Source: Micromonospora rubida
GTDB taxonomy: Bacteria; Actinomycetota; Actinomycetes; Mycobacteriales; Micromonosporaceae
Direction of reading: 5' to 3'
Length of the DNA: 64,000 nt
NCBI RefSeq assembly: GCF_009908295.1
Contig: NZ_JAAALO010000002.1
Location: 533,490 to 597,489, forward strand
The translations under genes and the position numbers were made by a program. The notes under the pieces were generated by a model, which was not told where the DNA came from, did not search any database, and saw nothing but the letters and a program-made list of their open reading frames with translations. This document shows positions 9,634 through 18,184 of this stretch, one piece after another; within the stretch, counting starts at the first letter, position 1; each line of letters opens with the position of its first letter.

Positions 9634-11484
9634 ATGAGTCAACCGCGCTCGCGCGGTCGGGCGGCGCTGCGTCACCTCGCCGCGCCGGCCCTCGCACTGG
9701 CCGTCGTCGCCACCCTGCCGGCCGCCACGCGGCCCGCGCCGGCCCCGGCCGCCGACCCCTGGGCGGCCCTCGCCCCGGTCTCGGTCTCCTACGCCAAGCC
9801 GCTCGGCGGCGAGGTCAAGGGCAACTTCCTCAGCTACAACGACTTCCACGGCGCCATCGACCCGCCCGGCGGCAGCGGCGCCACCGTCAACGGCACCCCG
9901 GCCGGCGGCGTCGAGTACCTCGCCACCTGGCTGAAGAAGCTCCGCGCCGAGGCGAAGGCCGAGGGGCGGACCAGCACCACCGTCGGCGCCGGCGACCTGA
10001 TCGGCGCCTCTCCCCTGGTCAGCGCCGCGTTCCACGACGAGCCGACGATCGAGCTGATGGACGAGATCGGCCTCCAGGTCAGCTCGGTCGGCAACCACGA
10101 GTTCGACGAGGGCGTCAACGAGCTGATCCGGCTCAACAAGGGCGGCTGCCACCCGGTCGACGGCTGCCAGGACGGCGACGGCTTCGCCGGCGCGAAGTTC
10201 ACCTACCTCGCGGCCAACACGGTCAGCAAGAAGACCGGCCTGCCGATCCTGCCCCCGGTCGACATCAAGTTCGTCGGCGGCGTGCCGGTCGGCTTCGTCG
10301 GGGTCACCCTGGAGGGCACCCCGGGCATCGTCAACCCCGCCGGCATCACCTCGGTCACGTTCAAGGACGAGGTGGAGACCGCCAACAAGTGGGGCGGCCT
10401 GCTCAAGCTCTTCGGCGTCAAGGCGATGGTGCTGCTGGTGCACGAGGGCGGCGCGCAGTCCCCGCCGCCGAGCACCCCGGGCGTCTCCGACTGCGCCAAC
10501 TTCTCCGGCCCGATCGTGGACATCGTGCGCGGCCTGCGGCCGGAGTTCGGCCTGGTCGTCTCCGGCCACACCCACCGCTTCTACTCCTGCTCGCTGCCGA
10601 ACTCGGCCGGCCAGCAGAGCGTGGTCACCAGCGCCGGCACCAACGGCCAGCTCGTCACCGACGTGGACTACTCGCTGGACCGCCGCTCCGGCCGGTTCAC
10701 CGGGATCTCCGCCCGCAACGTGGTCGTCGAGAACGGCGTCCGCAACGCCGACGGCACCTGGCAGCAGAGCTCCCCCGGCGTGTTCGCCCGCAACCCCGAG
10801 CTGGTCGACGCGCGCGCGAAGGCGCTGGCCGACAAGTACCGCACGGCGGTCGCCCCGATCGCCAACCGGGTGGTCGGGAAGATCAGCGCGGACATCGTCC
10901 GGGACGTCCGGCCCAACGGCGAGAGCCCGCTCGGCGACGTGATCGCCGACGCGCAACTCGCGTACACGGCCGGCGACGGGGCGCAGATCGCCCTGATGAA
11001 CCCGGGCGGCGTCCGGGCCTCCCTGTCGTACGGGGCGTCGGTCGGCGGCGAGGCGCCGGGTGAGGTGACCTACGGCGAGGCGTTCAGCGTCCAGCCGTTC
11101 AACAACCTGGTGGTCACCCAGACGTTCACCGGGGCCCAGCTCAAGAACGTGCTGGAGCAGCAGTTCCCCGGCTTCAACGGGCAGACCGCCCAGCGGATCC
11201 TCCAGGTCTCGGCCGGGCTGACCTACTCGTACGACAGCACCGCCCCGGCGGGCTCCCGGGTGAGCGCCCTGGCGCTGAACGGGACCCCGATCGACCCGGC
11301 GGCCAGCTACCGGGTCACCACGAACGACTTCCTGGCCAACGGCGGCGACGGCTTCACCGAGCTGGCTGGCGGCGCCGGCCGCACCACCGCCCCCGGCTTC
11401 GACGTCGACGCCCTGGTGTCGTACGTGGGCGCGGGCGCCCCGGTGGCGCCGGGCCCCGCCGATCGGATCACCCGCCTCGGCTGA
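9634..11484 (+). CDS. Secreted bifunctional metallophosphatase/5'-nucleotidase
   Basis: A secreted enzyme of the calcineurin-like phosphoesterase and 5'-nucleotidase superfamily, 616 residues, probably releasing phosphate from nucleotides or sugar phosphates outside the cell. A signal peptide covers about residues 1-40. The metallophosphatase domain shows YNDFHG (D70, H72), GNHEFDEG and SGHTHRF metal ligands. The 5'-nucleotidase C-terminal domain contains MNPGGVRASL. The ATG at 9634 has GGGAG at 9622-9626. An earlier in-frame ATG at 9583 would bury the signal peptide. It is monocistronic, ending at a 16-bp terminator at 11492. Confidence 0.92.
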   Translation: MSQPRSRGRAALRHLAAPALALAVVATLPAATRPAPAPAADPWAALAPVSVSYAKPLGGEVKGNFLSYNDFHGAIDPPGGSGATVNGTPAGGVEYLATWLKKLRAEAKAEGRTSTTVGAGDLIGASPLVSAAFHDEPTIELMDEIGLQVSSVGNHEFDEGVNELIRLNKGGCHPVDGCQDGDGFAGAKFTYLAANTVSKKTGLPILPPVDIKFVGGVPVGFVGVTLEGTPGIVNPAGITSVTFKDEVETANKWGGLLKLFGVKAMVLLVHEGGAQSPPPSTPGVSDCANFSGPIVDIVRGLRPEFGLVVSGHTHRFYSCSLPNSAGQQSVVTSAGTNGQLVTDVDYSLDRRSGRFTGISARNVVVENGVRNADGTWQQSSPGVFARNPELVDARAKALADKYRTAVAPIANRVVGKISADIVRDVRPNGESPLGDVIADAQLAYTAGDGAQIALMNPGGVRASLSYGASVGGEAPGEVTYGEAFSVQPFNNLVVTQTFTGAQLKNVLEQQFPGFNGQTAQRILQVSAGLTYSYDSTAPAGSRVSALALNGTPIDPAASYRVTTNDFLANGGDGFTELAGGAGRTTAPGFDVDALVSYVGAGAPVAPGPADRITRLG

Positions 11485-11491
11485 GGTGTGA

Positions 11492-11539
11492 GCGGGGCCC
11501 CTTCTCCCCGCCTGACGCCGGTCGGAGAAGGGGCCCCGC
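11492..11539 (+). terminator. Terminator of the phosphoesterase gene
   Basis: A perfect 16-bp stem (11492-11507 with 11524-11539) around a 16-base loop, starting 8 bases past the stop codon. It insulates the chorismate-mutase promoter just downstream. Confidence 0.88.
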
Positions 11540-11571
11540 GCCACGAACCCCCGTGGACCCGGCGCGAATCC

Positions 11572-11601
11572 TTGCGGACCGGGCCGGCGGGTGGGCATAC
11601 T
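11572..11601 (+). promoter_or_regulatory. Promoter of the chorismate mutase leader
   Basis: TTGCGG at 11572-11577 and CATACT at 11596-11601 are 18 bp apart. The expected start point (11608-11609) coincides with the GTG of the leader peptide, so that peptide would be read from a leaderless transcript. Confidence 0.6.
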
Positions 11602-11608
11602 CGACGAC

Positions 11609-11674
11609 GTGTTCGGTCAGCGCTTCTACTTTTACTACGGCACCGGGAGTCCGGCAGCCGTGGGTCGCGCCTGA
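11609..11674 (+). CDS. Phe/Tyr-rich attenuator leader peptide
   Basis: A 21-codon ORF starting with GTG and ending in TGA. Residues 6-10 read Phe-Tyr-Phe-Tyr-Tyr and residue 2 is Phe, so six of the first ten codons call for the end products of the chorismate mutase branch. There is no ribosome site, but the predicted transcript begins at the GTG itself. The ORF ends 17 bases before a strong terminator and 99 bases before the chorismate mutase start. Ribosome stalling at the 11624-11638 codons would sense charged tRNA-Phe and tRNA-Tyr. The peptide itself likely has no further job. Confidence 0.8.
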   Translation: MFGQRFYFYYGTGSPAAVGRA

Positions 11675-11706
11675 TCAGATCAGACCTACGAAAAGCCCCG
11701 GGCTCT
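11637..11706 (+). promoter_or_regulatory. Attenuator pause hairpin and antiterminator
   Basis: Pause hairpin: ACGGC (11637-11641) with GCCGT (11657-11661), plus CCGG (11643-11646) with CCGG (11651-11654). Its left arm overlaps the last Tyr codon. Antiterminator: GGAGTCCGG (11646-11654) can pair with CCGGGCTCT (11698-11706), 9 bp with two G-U pairs, which would break the terminator stem at 11691-11724. A ribosome stalled on the Tyr run would open the pause hairpin and free the antiterminator strand. Confidence 0.65.
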
Positions 11707-11724
11707 GGAGAGCCCGGGGCTTTT
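11691..11724 (+). terminator. Attenuator terminator upstream of chorismate mutase
   Basis: AAAAGCCCCGGGCTCT at 11691-11706 is perfectly complementary to 11709-11724, giving a very stable stem that ends in four T residues. It stands between the leader peptide and the chorismate mutase gene rather than after any gene, which marks it as an attenuator. Confidence 0.88.
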
Positions 11725-11772
11725 CCGTCCCGGGATCCGGGCACCGGGCCCGACCGTCCGAGGGGTACGGCG

Positions 11773-12165
11773 ATGATGACAGACGTGGTGGAGCAGAGCG
11801 GCAGCGTGGCACAGTCCCGGCCGGGCAACGAGCACGAGGCCGGCGGGCCGGCCGATGACGGCCGGACGGAGCCGGCGTCGACGGCCGGCGGGACGCCCCG
11901 GACCGGGACCGACGACTCGGCGGCCGCGGCGCGGATCGTCGCCATCCGAAAGCGGATCGACGAGATCGACCGCACCGTGATCGAGCTGTGGCAGGAGCGG
12001 GCCGCCCTGTCCCAGGAGGTCGGGGTGACCCGGATGGCCTCCGGCGGCACCCGGCTGGTGCTCAGCCGGGAACGGGAGATCCTGGAGCGGTTCCGCCAGG
12101 CCCTCGGCGCCGACGGCACGCAGTTCGCCCTGCTGCTGCTCCGCGCCGGCCGCGGCCCGCTGTAA
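11773..12165 (+). CDS. Chorismate mutase (AroQ type)
   Basis: Converts chorismate to prephenate, the committed step to phenylalanine and tyrosine. The 130-residue protein has a disordered Gly/Pro/Thr-rich N-terminus (about 1-50) and an all-helical AroQ domain (about 52-125). IRKRIDEID and IELWQERAALSQEVG supply the N-terminal active-site Arg and Lys/Gln positions, and the motif around LSREREILERFR provides the second Arg. No signal peptide is seen, so it is cytosolic. The ATG at 11773 follows GAGGGG at 11760-11765. The gene is controlled by the upstream Phe/Tyr leader peptide and attenuator, which fits its pathway exactly. Confidence 0.9.
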   Translation: MMTDVVEQSGSVAQSRPGNEHEAGGPADDGRTEPASTAGGTPRTGTDDSAAAARIVAIRKRIDEIDRTVIELWQERAALSQEVGVTRMASGGTRLVLSREREILERFRQALGADGTQFALLLLRAGRGPL

Positions 12166-12198
12166 CCCCCGCCCCGCCCCGGCCCCGCCGGTCACGTG

Positions 12199-12265
12199 CG
12201 CGCAAATACCCGGAAAGGGTGGCCTCCGCGCGACCCCGAGGCCCCTCTTTCCGGGTATTTGCGCG
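12199..12265. repeat. Dispersed palindrome, 19-bp perfect arms (copy A)
   Basis: Bases 12199-12217 are perfectly complementary to 12247-12265. Inside the 29-base loop, GGCCTC (12221-12226) also pairs with GAGGCC (12238-12243). The arm contains AATACCCGGAAAGGGTGG, close to AATACACGGAAAGAGTGG in the palindrome at 36630, so the two look like members of one repeat family. It also sits where a terminator of chorismate mutase is expected. Confidence 0.7.
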
Positions 12266-12306
12266 ACCGCCCGAGCGGGTATCGCGCGGGCGGTCACGGA
12301 TGGATC

Positions 12307-12337
12307 GACCCCCGACCGCCGGGGGCGGTCGGGGGTC
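12307..12337. terminator. Terminator between chorismate mutase and oppF
   Basis: A perfect 14-bp stem (12307-12320 with 12324-12337) and a 3-base loop, 22 bases downstream of the oppF stop codon on the minus strand and in the gap between convergent genes. Confidence 0.75.
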
Positions 12338-12359
12338 GGGGTCGGTCAGCCCGGGAGGC

Positions 12360-13373
12360 TCACGCCTCGTGGGTCGCGACGATCTCGCGCTTCTCCGCGA
12401 AGTGGCAGGCGCTCGCGTGGTCCGAGCCGGAACGGATCTCCAGCAGCGGAACCTGCTCGGCGCAGACATCCTGCGCCTTCCAGCACCGGGTGCGGAACCG
12501 GCAGCCCGAGGGCGGGCTGACCGGCGAGGGGACGTCACCGGTGAGCCGGATGATCGCCTTCTGGTCCCGCAGGGTCGGGTCCGGCACCGGCACCGCCGAC
12601 AGCAGCGCCTGGGTGTACGGGTGGGTCGGCCGCTCGTAGATCTCGTCCTCGGTGCCGATCTCCACGATCTTGCCGAGGTACATCACCGCGACCCGGTCCG
12701 ACAGGTGCCGGACCACCGACAGGTCGTGGGCGATGAAGACGTAGGACAGGCCGAACTCGTTCTGGAGCTTCTCCAGCAGGTTCATCACCTGGGCCTGGAT
12801 GGAGACGTCCAGGGCCGACACCGGCTCGTCGCAGACAATGATCTCCGGGCGCAGGGCGAGCGCGCGGGCGATGCCGATGCGCTGGCGCTGGCCGCCGGAG
12901 AACTGGTGCGGGTACCGGTGGATGTGCTCCGGGTTCAACCCGACCAGGTCGAGCAGCTCCTTGACCTTCTGCCGCCGGCTGCCCTTCGGGGCCACCTCGG
13001 GGTGGATCTCGAACGGCTCACCGATCAGGTCGCCGACCGTCATGCGCGGGTTCAGCGAGGTGTACGGGTCCTGCATGACCAGCTGGATCTGTCGGCGCAG
13101 CCGGCGCAGCGCCCCGCCGGACAGCTTGGAGATGTCCTGCCCCTTGTAGAGCACGCTGCCGGCGGTCGGCCGCTCCAGGTTCATCAGGACCCGGGCCAGC
13201 GTCGACTTGCCGCAGCCGGACTCGCCGACCACGCCGAGCGTCTCGCCGGACCTCAGCTCGAACGAGACCCCGTCGACGGCCTTGACCTGACCGATGGTCT
13301 TCTTGAAGACGATGCCCTGGGTGACGGGGTAGTGCTTGACCAGGTCACGGACCTCGAGGATGTTCTCAGTCAC
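12360..13373 (-). CDS. oppF: Oligopeptide/dipeptide ABC transporter ATP-binding protein (OppF/DppF)
   Basis: One of the two ATPases of a peptide importer, 337 residues. Walker A is GESGCGKST, the signature is [15 protein letters not shown], and Walker B is [12 protein letters not shown]. The C-terminal oligopeptide-transporter extension ends with the Cys-containing [15 protein letters not shown], a family feature that may bind an iron-sulfur cluster in OppD/F proteins. The GTG start at 13373 overlaps the end of oppD by 8 bases. It is the last gene of the operon and is followed by the hairpin at 12307-12337. Confidence 0.93.
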   Translation of the reverse strand: MTENILEVRDLVKHYPVTQGIVFKKTIGQVKAVDGVSFELRSGETLGVVGESGCGKSTLARVLMNLERPTAGSVLYKGQDISKLSGGALRRLRRQIQLVMQDPYTSLNPRMTVGDLIGEPFEIHPEVAPKGSRRQKVKELLDLVGLNPEHIHRYPHQFSGGQRQRIGIARALALRPEIIVCDEPVSALDVSIQAQVMNLLEKLQNEFGLSYVFIAHDLSVVRHLSDRVAVMYLGKIVEIGTEDEIYERPTHPYTQALLSAVPVPDPTLRDQKAIIRLTGDVPSPVSPPSGCRFRTRCWKAQDVCAEQVPLLEIRSGSDHASACHFAEKREIVATHEA

Positions 13374-14409
13374 GGTTAACCAGCTCCTCGGCGAAGTGGC
13401 AGGCGCTGGCCCGGTTGCTGCCGATCTGCAGCAGCGGCGGCACCTTCTCCCGGCAGACCGGCTGCGCCATGGGGCAGCGCGGGTTGAACGGGCAGCCCGG
13501 CGGGATGTTCATCAGGTTCGGCGGCAGGCCCTTGATGGTGCGGAGCTGCTGCCCCCGCTCGTCCATCCGCGGGATCGAGTCGATCAGGCCGAGGGTGTAC
13601 GGATGCGCCGGCTTGGCGTACAGCTCGAAGACATCGGCTTCCTCGACGATCCGCCCGGCGTACATGACGGCGATCCGGTCCGCGACGTCGGCGACCACGC
13701 CGAGGTCGTGGGTGATCAGGATCAGGCCCATCTGCCGCTCGCGCTGAAGCTCGGCGAGCAGGTCCATGATCTGGGCCTGCACGGTCACGTCGAGCGCAGT
13801 GGTCGGCTCGTCCGCGATCAGCACCTCCGGGTCGAGCGCCAGCGACATCGCGATCATCGCGCGCTGCCGCATGCCGCCGGAGAACTGGTGCGGATAGTTG
13901 CTGAACCGGCCCTTGGCGTTCGGGATCTTGACCTGGTCGAGCATCTCGATGGCACGCTTCTTGGCCTCGGCGCGGCCGAGGCCCCGCCGGATCCGGAACT
14001 GCTCAGCGATCTGGAACCCGATGGTGAAGACCGGGTTCAGCGCGGAGAGCGCGTCCTGGAAGATCATCGCGATGCCCTCGCCGCGGATGCGGCGGCGCTC
14101 CTCGGCGGACATGGTGAGCATGTCCTTGCCGTGGAAGCGCACCTCGCCCCCGGTGACGAACCCGGGCGGCGTGTCGAGAATGCCCATGACGGCCTGCGCG
14201 GTGACGCTCTTGCCGGAGCCGGACTCGCCGAGCACGGCGAGGGTCTCCCCCGCGTCGACGTGGTAGGTGACCCCGTTGATGACCTTGGCGACGCCGTCCC
14301 GGGTGCGGAACTCCACCCGCAGGTCCTCGACCTCCAGGAGGCGGCCGGAGGGGCGGCCGGATCCGTCGGCGCCCGGCTGGGACTGCTCGGTCACGAGAAT
14401 GTCGGACAA
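13366..14409 (-). CDS. oppD: Oligopeptide/dipeptide ABC transporter ATP-binding protein (OppD/DppD)
   Basis: Second ATPase of the importer, 347 residues. Motifs are GESGSGKS (Walker A), [17 protein letters not shown] (signature) and [12 protein letters not shown] (Walker B). A C-terminal Cys-rich loop, [16 protein letters not shown], is like that of its partner. The start is a rare TTG at 14409, supported by AGGGGAG six bases upstream and by the lack of a better codon. The stop overlaps oppF, so the two ATPases are translationally coupled and presumably made in equal amount. Confidence 0.93.
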   Translation of the reverse strand: MSDILVTEQSQPGADGSGRPSGRLLEVEDLRVEFRTRDGVAKVINGVTYHVDAGETLAVLGESGSGKSVTAQAVMGILDTPPGFVTGGEVRFHGKDMLTMSAEERRRIRGEGIAMIFQDALSALNPVFTIGFQIAEQFRIRRGLGRAEAKKRAIEMLDQVKIPNAKGRFSNYPHQFSGGMRQRAMIAMSLALDPEVLIADEPTTALDVTVQAQIMDLLAELQRERQMGLILITHDLGVVADVADRIAVMYAGRIVEEADVFELYAKPAHPYTLGLIDSIPRMDERGQQLRTIKGLPPNLMNIPPGCPFNPRCPMAQPVCREKVPPLLQIGSNRASACHFAEELVNRD

Positions 14410-14420
14410 CTCAATCTCCC

Positions 14421-15392
14421 CTAGCGCAGTTTCGGATCGAGGGCCTCGCGGACCGCCTCACCGAGCATCACAAAGCTGAGGACGGCGGTGACGAGGAACG
14501 CGGAGGGGAAAAAGAGCAGGAAGGGCGAGACCCGGATGTAGTTCTGCGCTTCGCTGATCATGATGCCCCACGAGACCACCGGGCTCTTCAGGCCGATGCC
14601 CAGGAAGGACAGCGTCGCCTCCGCGCCGATGAACGACCCGACCAGAATGGTGCCGTAGACCAGCAGCGGGGCCAGGCAGTTCGGCAGCAGGTGCTTGATG
14701 ATGATCCGGCCGGTGCCGGCTCCCAGCGCCCGGGCCGCCATGATGTAGTCGGCCTCCTTGGTGGCCAGCACCGAGGAGCGCATCAGGCGCATCACGACCG
14801 GCCAGCTCAGCACGACCAGGGACATGATGACCAGGGCCATGATGTACCACTCGTTGTTGCTCGACCCCGCCCCGTTGAAGGTGGTCAGGATGACGATCGC
14901 ACCGAGCACGAAGGGCAGGCCGAAGAAGATGTCGCCGAAGCGGGAGAGCAGGGCGTCCGCCCAGCCGCCGAGGTAGCCGGCGAGCATGCCGATCGCGCCG
15001 CCGATCAGCAGCGTGCCGACGGTGGAGACCAGGGCCACGATAATCGAGGCGCGGGCGCCGTAGATGACCCGGGCATAGACGTCCCGGCCCTGCACGTCGT
15101 ACCCGAACCAGGCGTCGCCCGACGGCTCGACCCGACTGCGGGACAGCGCGCCGTTGACCGCGTCGCCGGAGGTGAACAGCGACGGGAAGGCCGCCATCAG
15201 TACGAAGATCAGGATGAACGTCGCCGAGATCCAGAACAGCGGCTTGCGGCGCAGGTCGCTCCAGGCGTCGCCGAGCAGTCCGCGGGGCTTCTCCCGGCGG
15301 GCGTTCTCCGGCAGGCCGGCGTCGACGGGAGCGCCGGACCCGGCCTCGGTGGGCGGGGTCGAGACGATCGATGCGGTGCTGGGGTCACTCAT
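14421..15392 (-). CDS. oppC: Oligopeptide/dipeptide ABC transporter permease (OppC/DppC)
   Basis: Inner-membrane permease of 323 residues. A hydrophilic N-terminal tail of about 45 residues leads to the first membrane helix (ISATFILIFVLMAAF), a periplasmic-side loop, then five more helices. The EAA loop that docks on the ATPases is visible as ARALGAGTGRIIIKHLLPNCLAPL. It pairs with OppB to form the channel. The gene starts at ATG 15392 and ends 11 bases before the oppD start. Confidence 0.93.
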   Translation of the reverse strand: MSDPSTASIVSTPPTEAGSGAPVDAGLPENARREKPRGLLGDAWSDLRRKPLFWISATFILIFVLMAAFPSLFTSGDAVNGALSRSRVEPSGDAWFGYDVQGRDVYARVIYGARASIIVALVSTVGTLLIGGAIGMLAGYLGGWADALLSRFGDIFFGLPFVLGAIVILTTFNGAGSSNNEWYIMALVIMSLVVLSWPVVMRLMRSSVLATKEADYIMAARALGAGTGRIIIKHLLPNCLAPLLVYGTILVGSFIGAEATLSFLGIGLKSPVVSWGIMISEAQNYIRVSPFLLFFPSAFLVTAVLSFVMLGEAVREALDPKLR

Positions 15393-15467
15393 GCCGCCAC
15401 CTCGCTGCGCTGGGTGCCGGGACGGTGGTCACGGCACGCTGCGTTCAAAATTCGTTCGACACGCCGC

Positions 15468-16394
15468 TCACTCATAGCGGATCCTCGGGTCCAGGGCGGC
15501 GTAGAGCAGGTCCACCAGCAGGTTCATCAGGAGGTAGACCAGCACGAGGACCACCACGATGGAGACAACGGTAGCGCTCTCCTTGGTGACGATCGCCCGG
15601 AGGACGGCGCGGCCGATGCCGTTGATGCTGAAGATGCCCTCGGTGACGATGGCACCGCCCATCAGCGCGCCGAGGTCGGTGCCGAGGAGGGTGACAACCG
15701 GAATCAGCGAGTTGCGCAGCAGGTGCACGCCGACGACGCGGCGCATCGGCAGGCCCTTGGCGATGGCGGTGCGGACGTAGTCGGCACGGCGGTTCTCCGC
15801 GATGCTGGTGCGTGCCACCCGGGCGACGTACGCCATGGACGCGCTGCCTAGGACGAAGCCCGGTAGGAGCAGCTCCGAAAACCGCATCTCGCTGGAGACG
15901 GTCGGGTCGACGATGCCCCACTTCACGCCGAGCAGCCACTGCAGGATGAAGCCGATGACGAACACCGGCAGCGCGATCAGGAAGAGGGTGGAGACGAGGA
16001 CCAGGTTGTCGAGGAAGCCGTTGCGCCGCAGGCCGGTCAGGACACCGGCGGAAAGGCCGATGATCGCCTCGATCGCCAGGGCCACCACGGCGAGCTTCAG
16101 CGTGTTCGGGTACGCGGTGGCGATGATGTCCCCGACGGCGCGGTTGTTGTACGTGACGCCGAAGTCCCCCTGGAACAGGTTCTTCATGTAGGTGGCGTAC
16201 TGCACCCAGATCGACTGGTCGAGCTGGTACTTCTCGGTCATGAAGTTGATGTACGTGTCCGGACACCGGCGGTCGCCGCACTTGCCGGCGAACGGGTCGC
16301 CCGGCACCGACCAGACGAGCCAGTAGATCAGGAAAGTCGTACCAATGAAGACCGGGACGAGTTGCAGTAGCCGTCTCAACAGATAACGGCCCAT
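15468..16394 (-). CDS. oppB: Oligopeptide/dipeptide ABC transporter permease (OppB/DppB)
   Basis: Permease partner of OppC, 308 residues, beginning MGRYLLRRLLQLVPVFIGTT, the standard OppB opening. The EAA-like loop is TAIAKGLPMRRVVGVHLLRN, and the C-terminus ends in LDPRIRYE as in most DppB proteins. The large first external loop holds two Cys (KCGDRRCPD) that could pair outside the cell. The ATG at 16394 is supported by AGGAGG eight bases upstream. An ATG further up at 16475 lacks such a site. A terminator-like hairpin at 16492-16527 lies between oppA and this gene, so the permease genes are probably expressed below the level of the binding protein. Confidence 0.93.
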   Translation of the reverse strand: MGRYLLRRLLQLVPVFIGTTFLIYWLVWSVPGDPFAGKCGDRRCPDTYINFMTEKYQLDQSIWVQYATYMKNLFQGDFGVTYNNRAVGDIIATAYPNTLKLAVVALAIEAIIGLSAGVLTGLRRNGFLDNLVLVSTLFLIALPVFVIGFILQWLLGVKWGIVDPTVSSEMRFSELLLPGFVLGSASMAYVARVARTSIAENRRADYVRTAIAKGLPMRRVVGVHLLRNSLIPVVTLLGTDLGALMGGAIVTEGIFSINGIGRAVLRAIVTKESATVVSIVVVLVLVYLLMNLLVDLLYAALDPRIRYE

Positions 16395-16491
16395 GGGGTG
16401 GTCCTCCTGACAGGGGGCGCGTCGGGCGAGGGGGCCGACACGGTTGGCGTCAACGTGGCGAGGGATGTTGTACACCCCTCGCGGAACGGCT

Positions 16492-16527
16492 CCGGGCCGG
16501 GCCCACCGGTAGGTGAGCCCGACCCGG
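16492..16527 (-). terminator. Intra-operon attenuating terminator between oppA and oppB
   Basis: Arms 16492-16507 and 16512-16527 pair over 16 positions with two mismatches around a 4-base loop, just after the oppA stop codon. Such a leaky terminator would give excess binding protein over the membrane subunits. Confidence 0.65.
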
Positions 16528-16543
16528 GGTCAGACCGAACGGA

Positions 16544-18184
16544 TCAGAGCTCGACCGTGGTGATGTCGAGTTCGCCGACGTTGGTCAGTTCCATCTTCTT
16601 GATCTTCTCCGAGTGACCGGACTGCTGGCCCGAGAAGTAGACCGGGATCGACGGGGCGTCAGCGTCGATCAGCTTGACGGCCTCGGCGAACTTGGCGTGC
16701 GACGCGTCCAGGCTCGGAGCCGCACCGGCCTCCTTGGCGAGAGCGTCGACCTGCTTGTTGGTGTACAGGCCGTCGTTCGAGGAGCCGCCGGTCACGTAGA
16801 GCGGGTTGACCCAGTTCTCGACGTCCGGGTAGTCCTGCTGCCAGCCGGCGCGGTACGGGCCCTTCATCTTGTGGGCGTTGATGTTCTGGCGGAACACCGC
16901 GAAGGTCGGCACGCCCTCGGCGCGGGCGTTGATGCCGAGGTTGGTCTTGACCTGCTGCGCGACGGCCTCCATCCACTCCTTGTGGCTGGCGTCCGCGTTG
17001 TAGTAGAAGACCATTTCGCCGCTGAAGCCACCGGCCTCGGCGAGCAGCTTCTTGGCCTCGTCGACCTGGAACTGGCAGGCGGTGCAGTTGCCCGGCGCCG
17101 CACCGGGGGCCAGCGGGTTGGCCCAGCTGTCGGCCGGCTTGCGGTTACCGAAGAAGATCTTGTCGGTGATCTCCTGCCGGTTGATCGACAGGGAGACGGC
17201 GCGACGCAGCTTCGGGTCGGTGAAGCGCTTGTCGTAGATCGGGAAGGCGATGATGCCGGTGACCGGGGCAACCGACGAGACGGCCCGCTCGCCCAGGTCC
17301 TGCTTCCACTTGTCACCCGCGAGGGCGGAGACCGGAACCTGCTGCTGGAAGTCGATGTTGTTGGAGACCAGCTCGCTGTAGACCGCCGTGTCGTCCTGGG
17401 AGATCTTGACGTTGACGTCCTTGATCTTCATCTTGTCGCGCAGCTGGTAGTCGTCGAAACGAGTCAGCTTGATGGAGACGTTGTTCTCCCACGACACGAA
17501 CTTGACCGGGCCGTTGCCGATCGGCTTCTTGCCGAAGTCCTCCGCCTTGCCCGCGAAGAACGCGTCCGGCAGCGGCATGAAGGTGCTGTAGCCGAGCTTG
17601 GTCGGGAACACGGCGGTCGGCGCGGTGAGCGTGACCTCGAAGTTCCAGTCGTCGACGACCTTCAGGCCGGACATCTCCTTGGCCTTCGGCTCCGGGGCCT
17701 TCTGCGGGCCGTCCGCGCCGTCCGGGTCGGAGGTGTTGACGTCCTCGAAGCCCTGGATGTCGGCGAAGAAGCTGGAGTTCTGCGCGCCGTTCGGCGAGTG
17801 GGCACCCCAGTTCCAGGCGTCCACGAAGTTCTTGGCCTTGACGACGGTGCCGTCGTGGAACTTCGTGTCCTGCTTGATCTTGATCTTGTAGACCTTGGAG
17901 TCGGCCGTCTCGATCGACTCGGCCAGGGCGTTCCGCGGGGCGCCACCGTCGTTGGGGTACTCGACCAGGCCGGTCCACATCCAGTCGATGATCTTGCCGC
18001 CACCGGTCTCGGTGGTGTTCGCCGGGACCAGCGGGTTCTCCGGCTCGGTGCCGTCGACCGTGATGGCACCGTCCGCGCTGTTACCGGCGTCGCCGCCGTC
18101 GTCGCTGCTGGAGCAGCCGGACGCGACGAGCGCGAAAGCCGCGCCCAACGCGATCGCGCCACTCGCCCGCTTCGAGACTCTCAT
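16544..18184 (-). CDS. oppA: Peptide ABC transporter substrate-binding lipoprotein (OppA/DppA)
   Basis: Extracellular binding protein of the family-5 type, 546 residues. The lipobox LVASGC places the lipidated Cys at residue 24, followed by a Ser/Asp/Gly-rich tether. The family-5 core (about 45-540) contains KIKIKQDTKFHDGTVVKAKNFVDAW and the RRAVSLSINRQEI loop. It captures peptides and passes them to OppBC. Actinomycete homologues can also serve in signalling or in uptake of other small molecules, so the true ligand is uncertain. The start has AGGAGG upstream. It is the first gene of the operon. Confidence 0.93.
   Translation of the reverse strand: MRVSKRASGAIALGAAFALVASGCSSSDDGGDAGNSADGAITVDGTEPENPLVPANTTETGGGKIIDWMWTGLVEYPNDGGAPRNALAESIETADSKVYKIKIKQDTKFHDGTVVKAKNFVDAWNWGAHSPNGAQNSSFFADIQGFEDVNTSDPDGADGPQKAPEPKAKEMSGLKVVDDWNFEVTLTAPTAVFPTKLGYSTFMPLPDAFFAGKAEDFGKKPIGNGPVKFVSWENNVSIKLTRFDDYQLRDKMKIKDVNVKISQDDTAVYSELVSNNIDFQQQVPVSALAGDKWKQDLGERAVSSVAPVTGIIAFPIYDKRFTDPKLRRAVSLSINRQEITDKIFFGNRKPADSWANPLAPGAAPGNCTACQFQVDEAKKLLAEAGGFSGEMVFYYNADASHKEWMEAVAQQVKTNLGINARAEGVPTFAVFRQNINAHKMKGPYRAGWQQDYPDVENWVNPLYVTGGSSNDGLYTNKQVDALAKEAGAAPSLDASHAKFAEAVKLIDADAPSIPVYFSGQQSGHSEKIKKMELTNVGELDITTVEL

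Noticed and set aside
7026..11063. A 1,345-codon open frame on the plus strand
   Set aside because: It runs antisense through pcrA and out of frame through the phosphoesterase, both of which are unmistakable. In DNA this rich in G and C, shadow frames stay open by chance.
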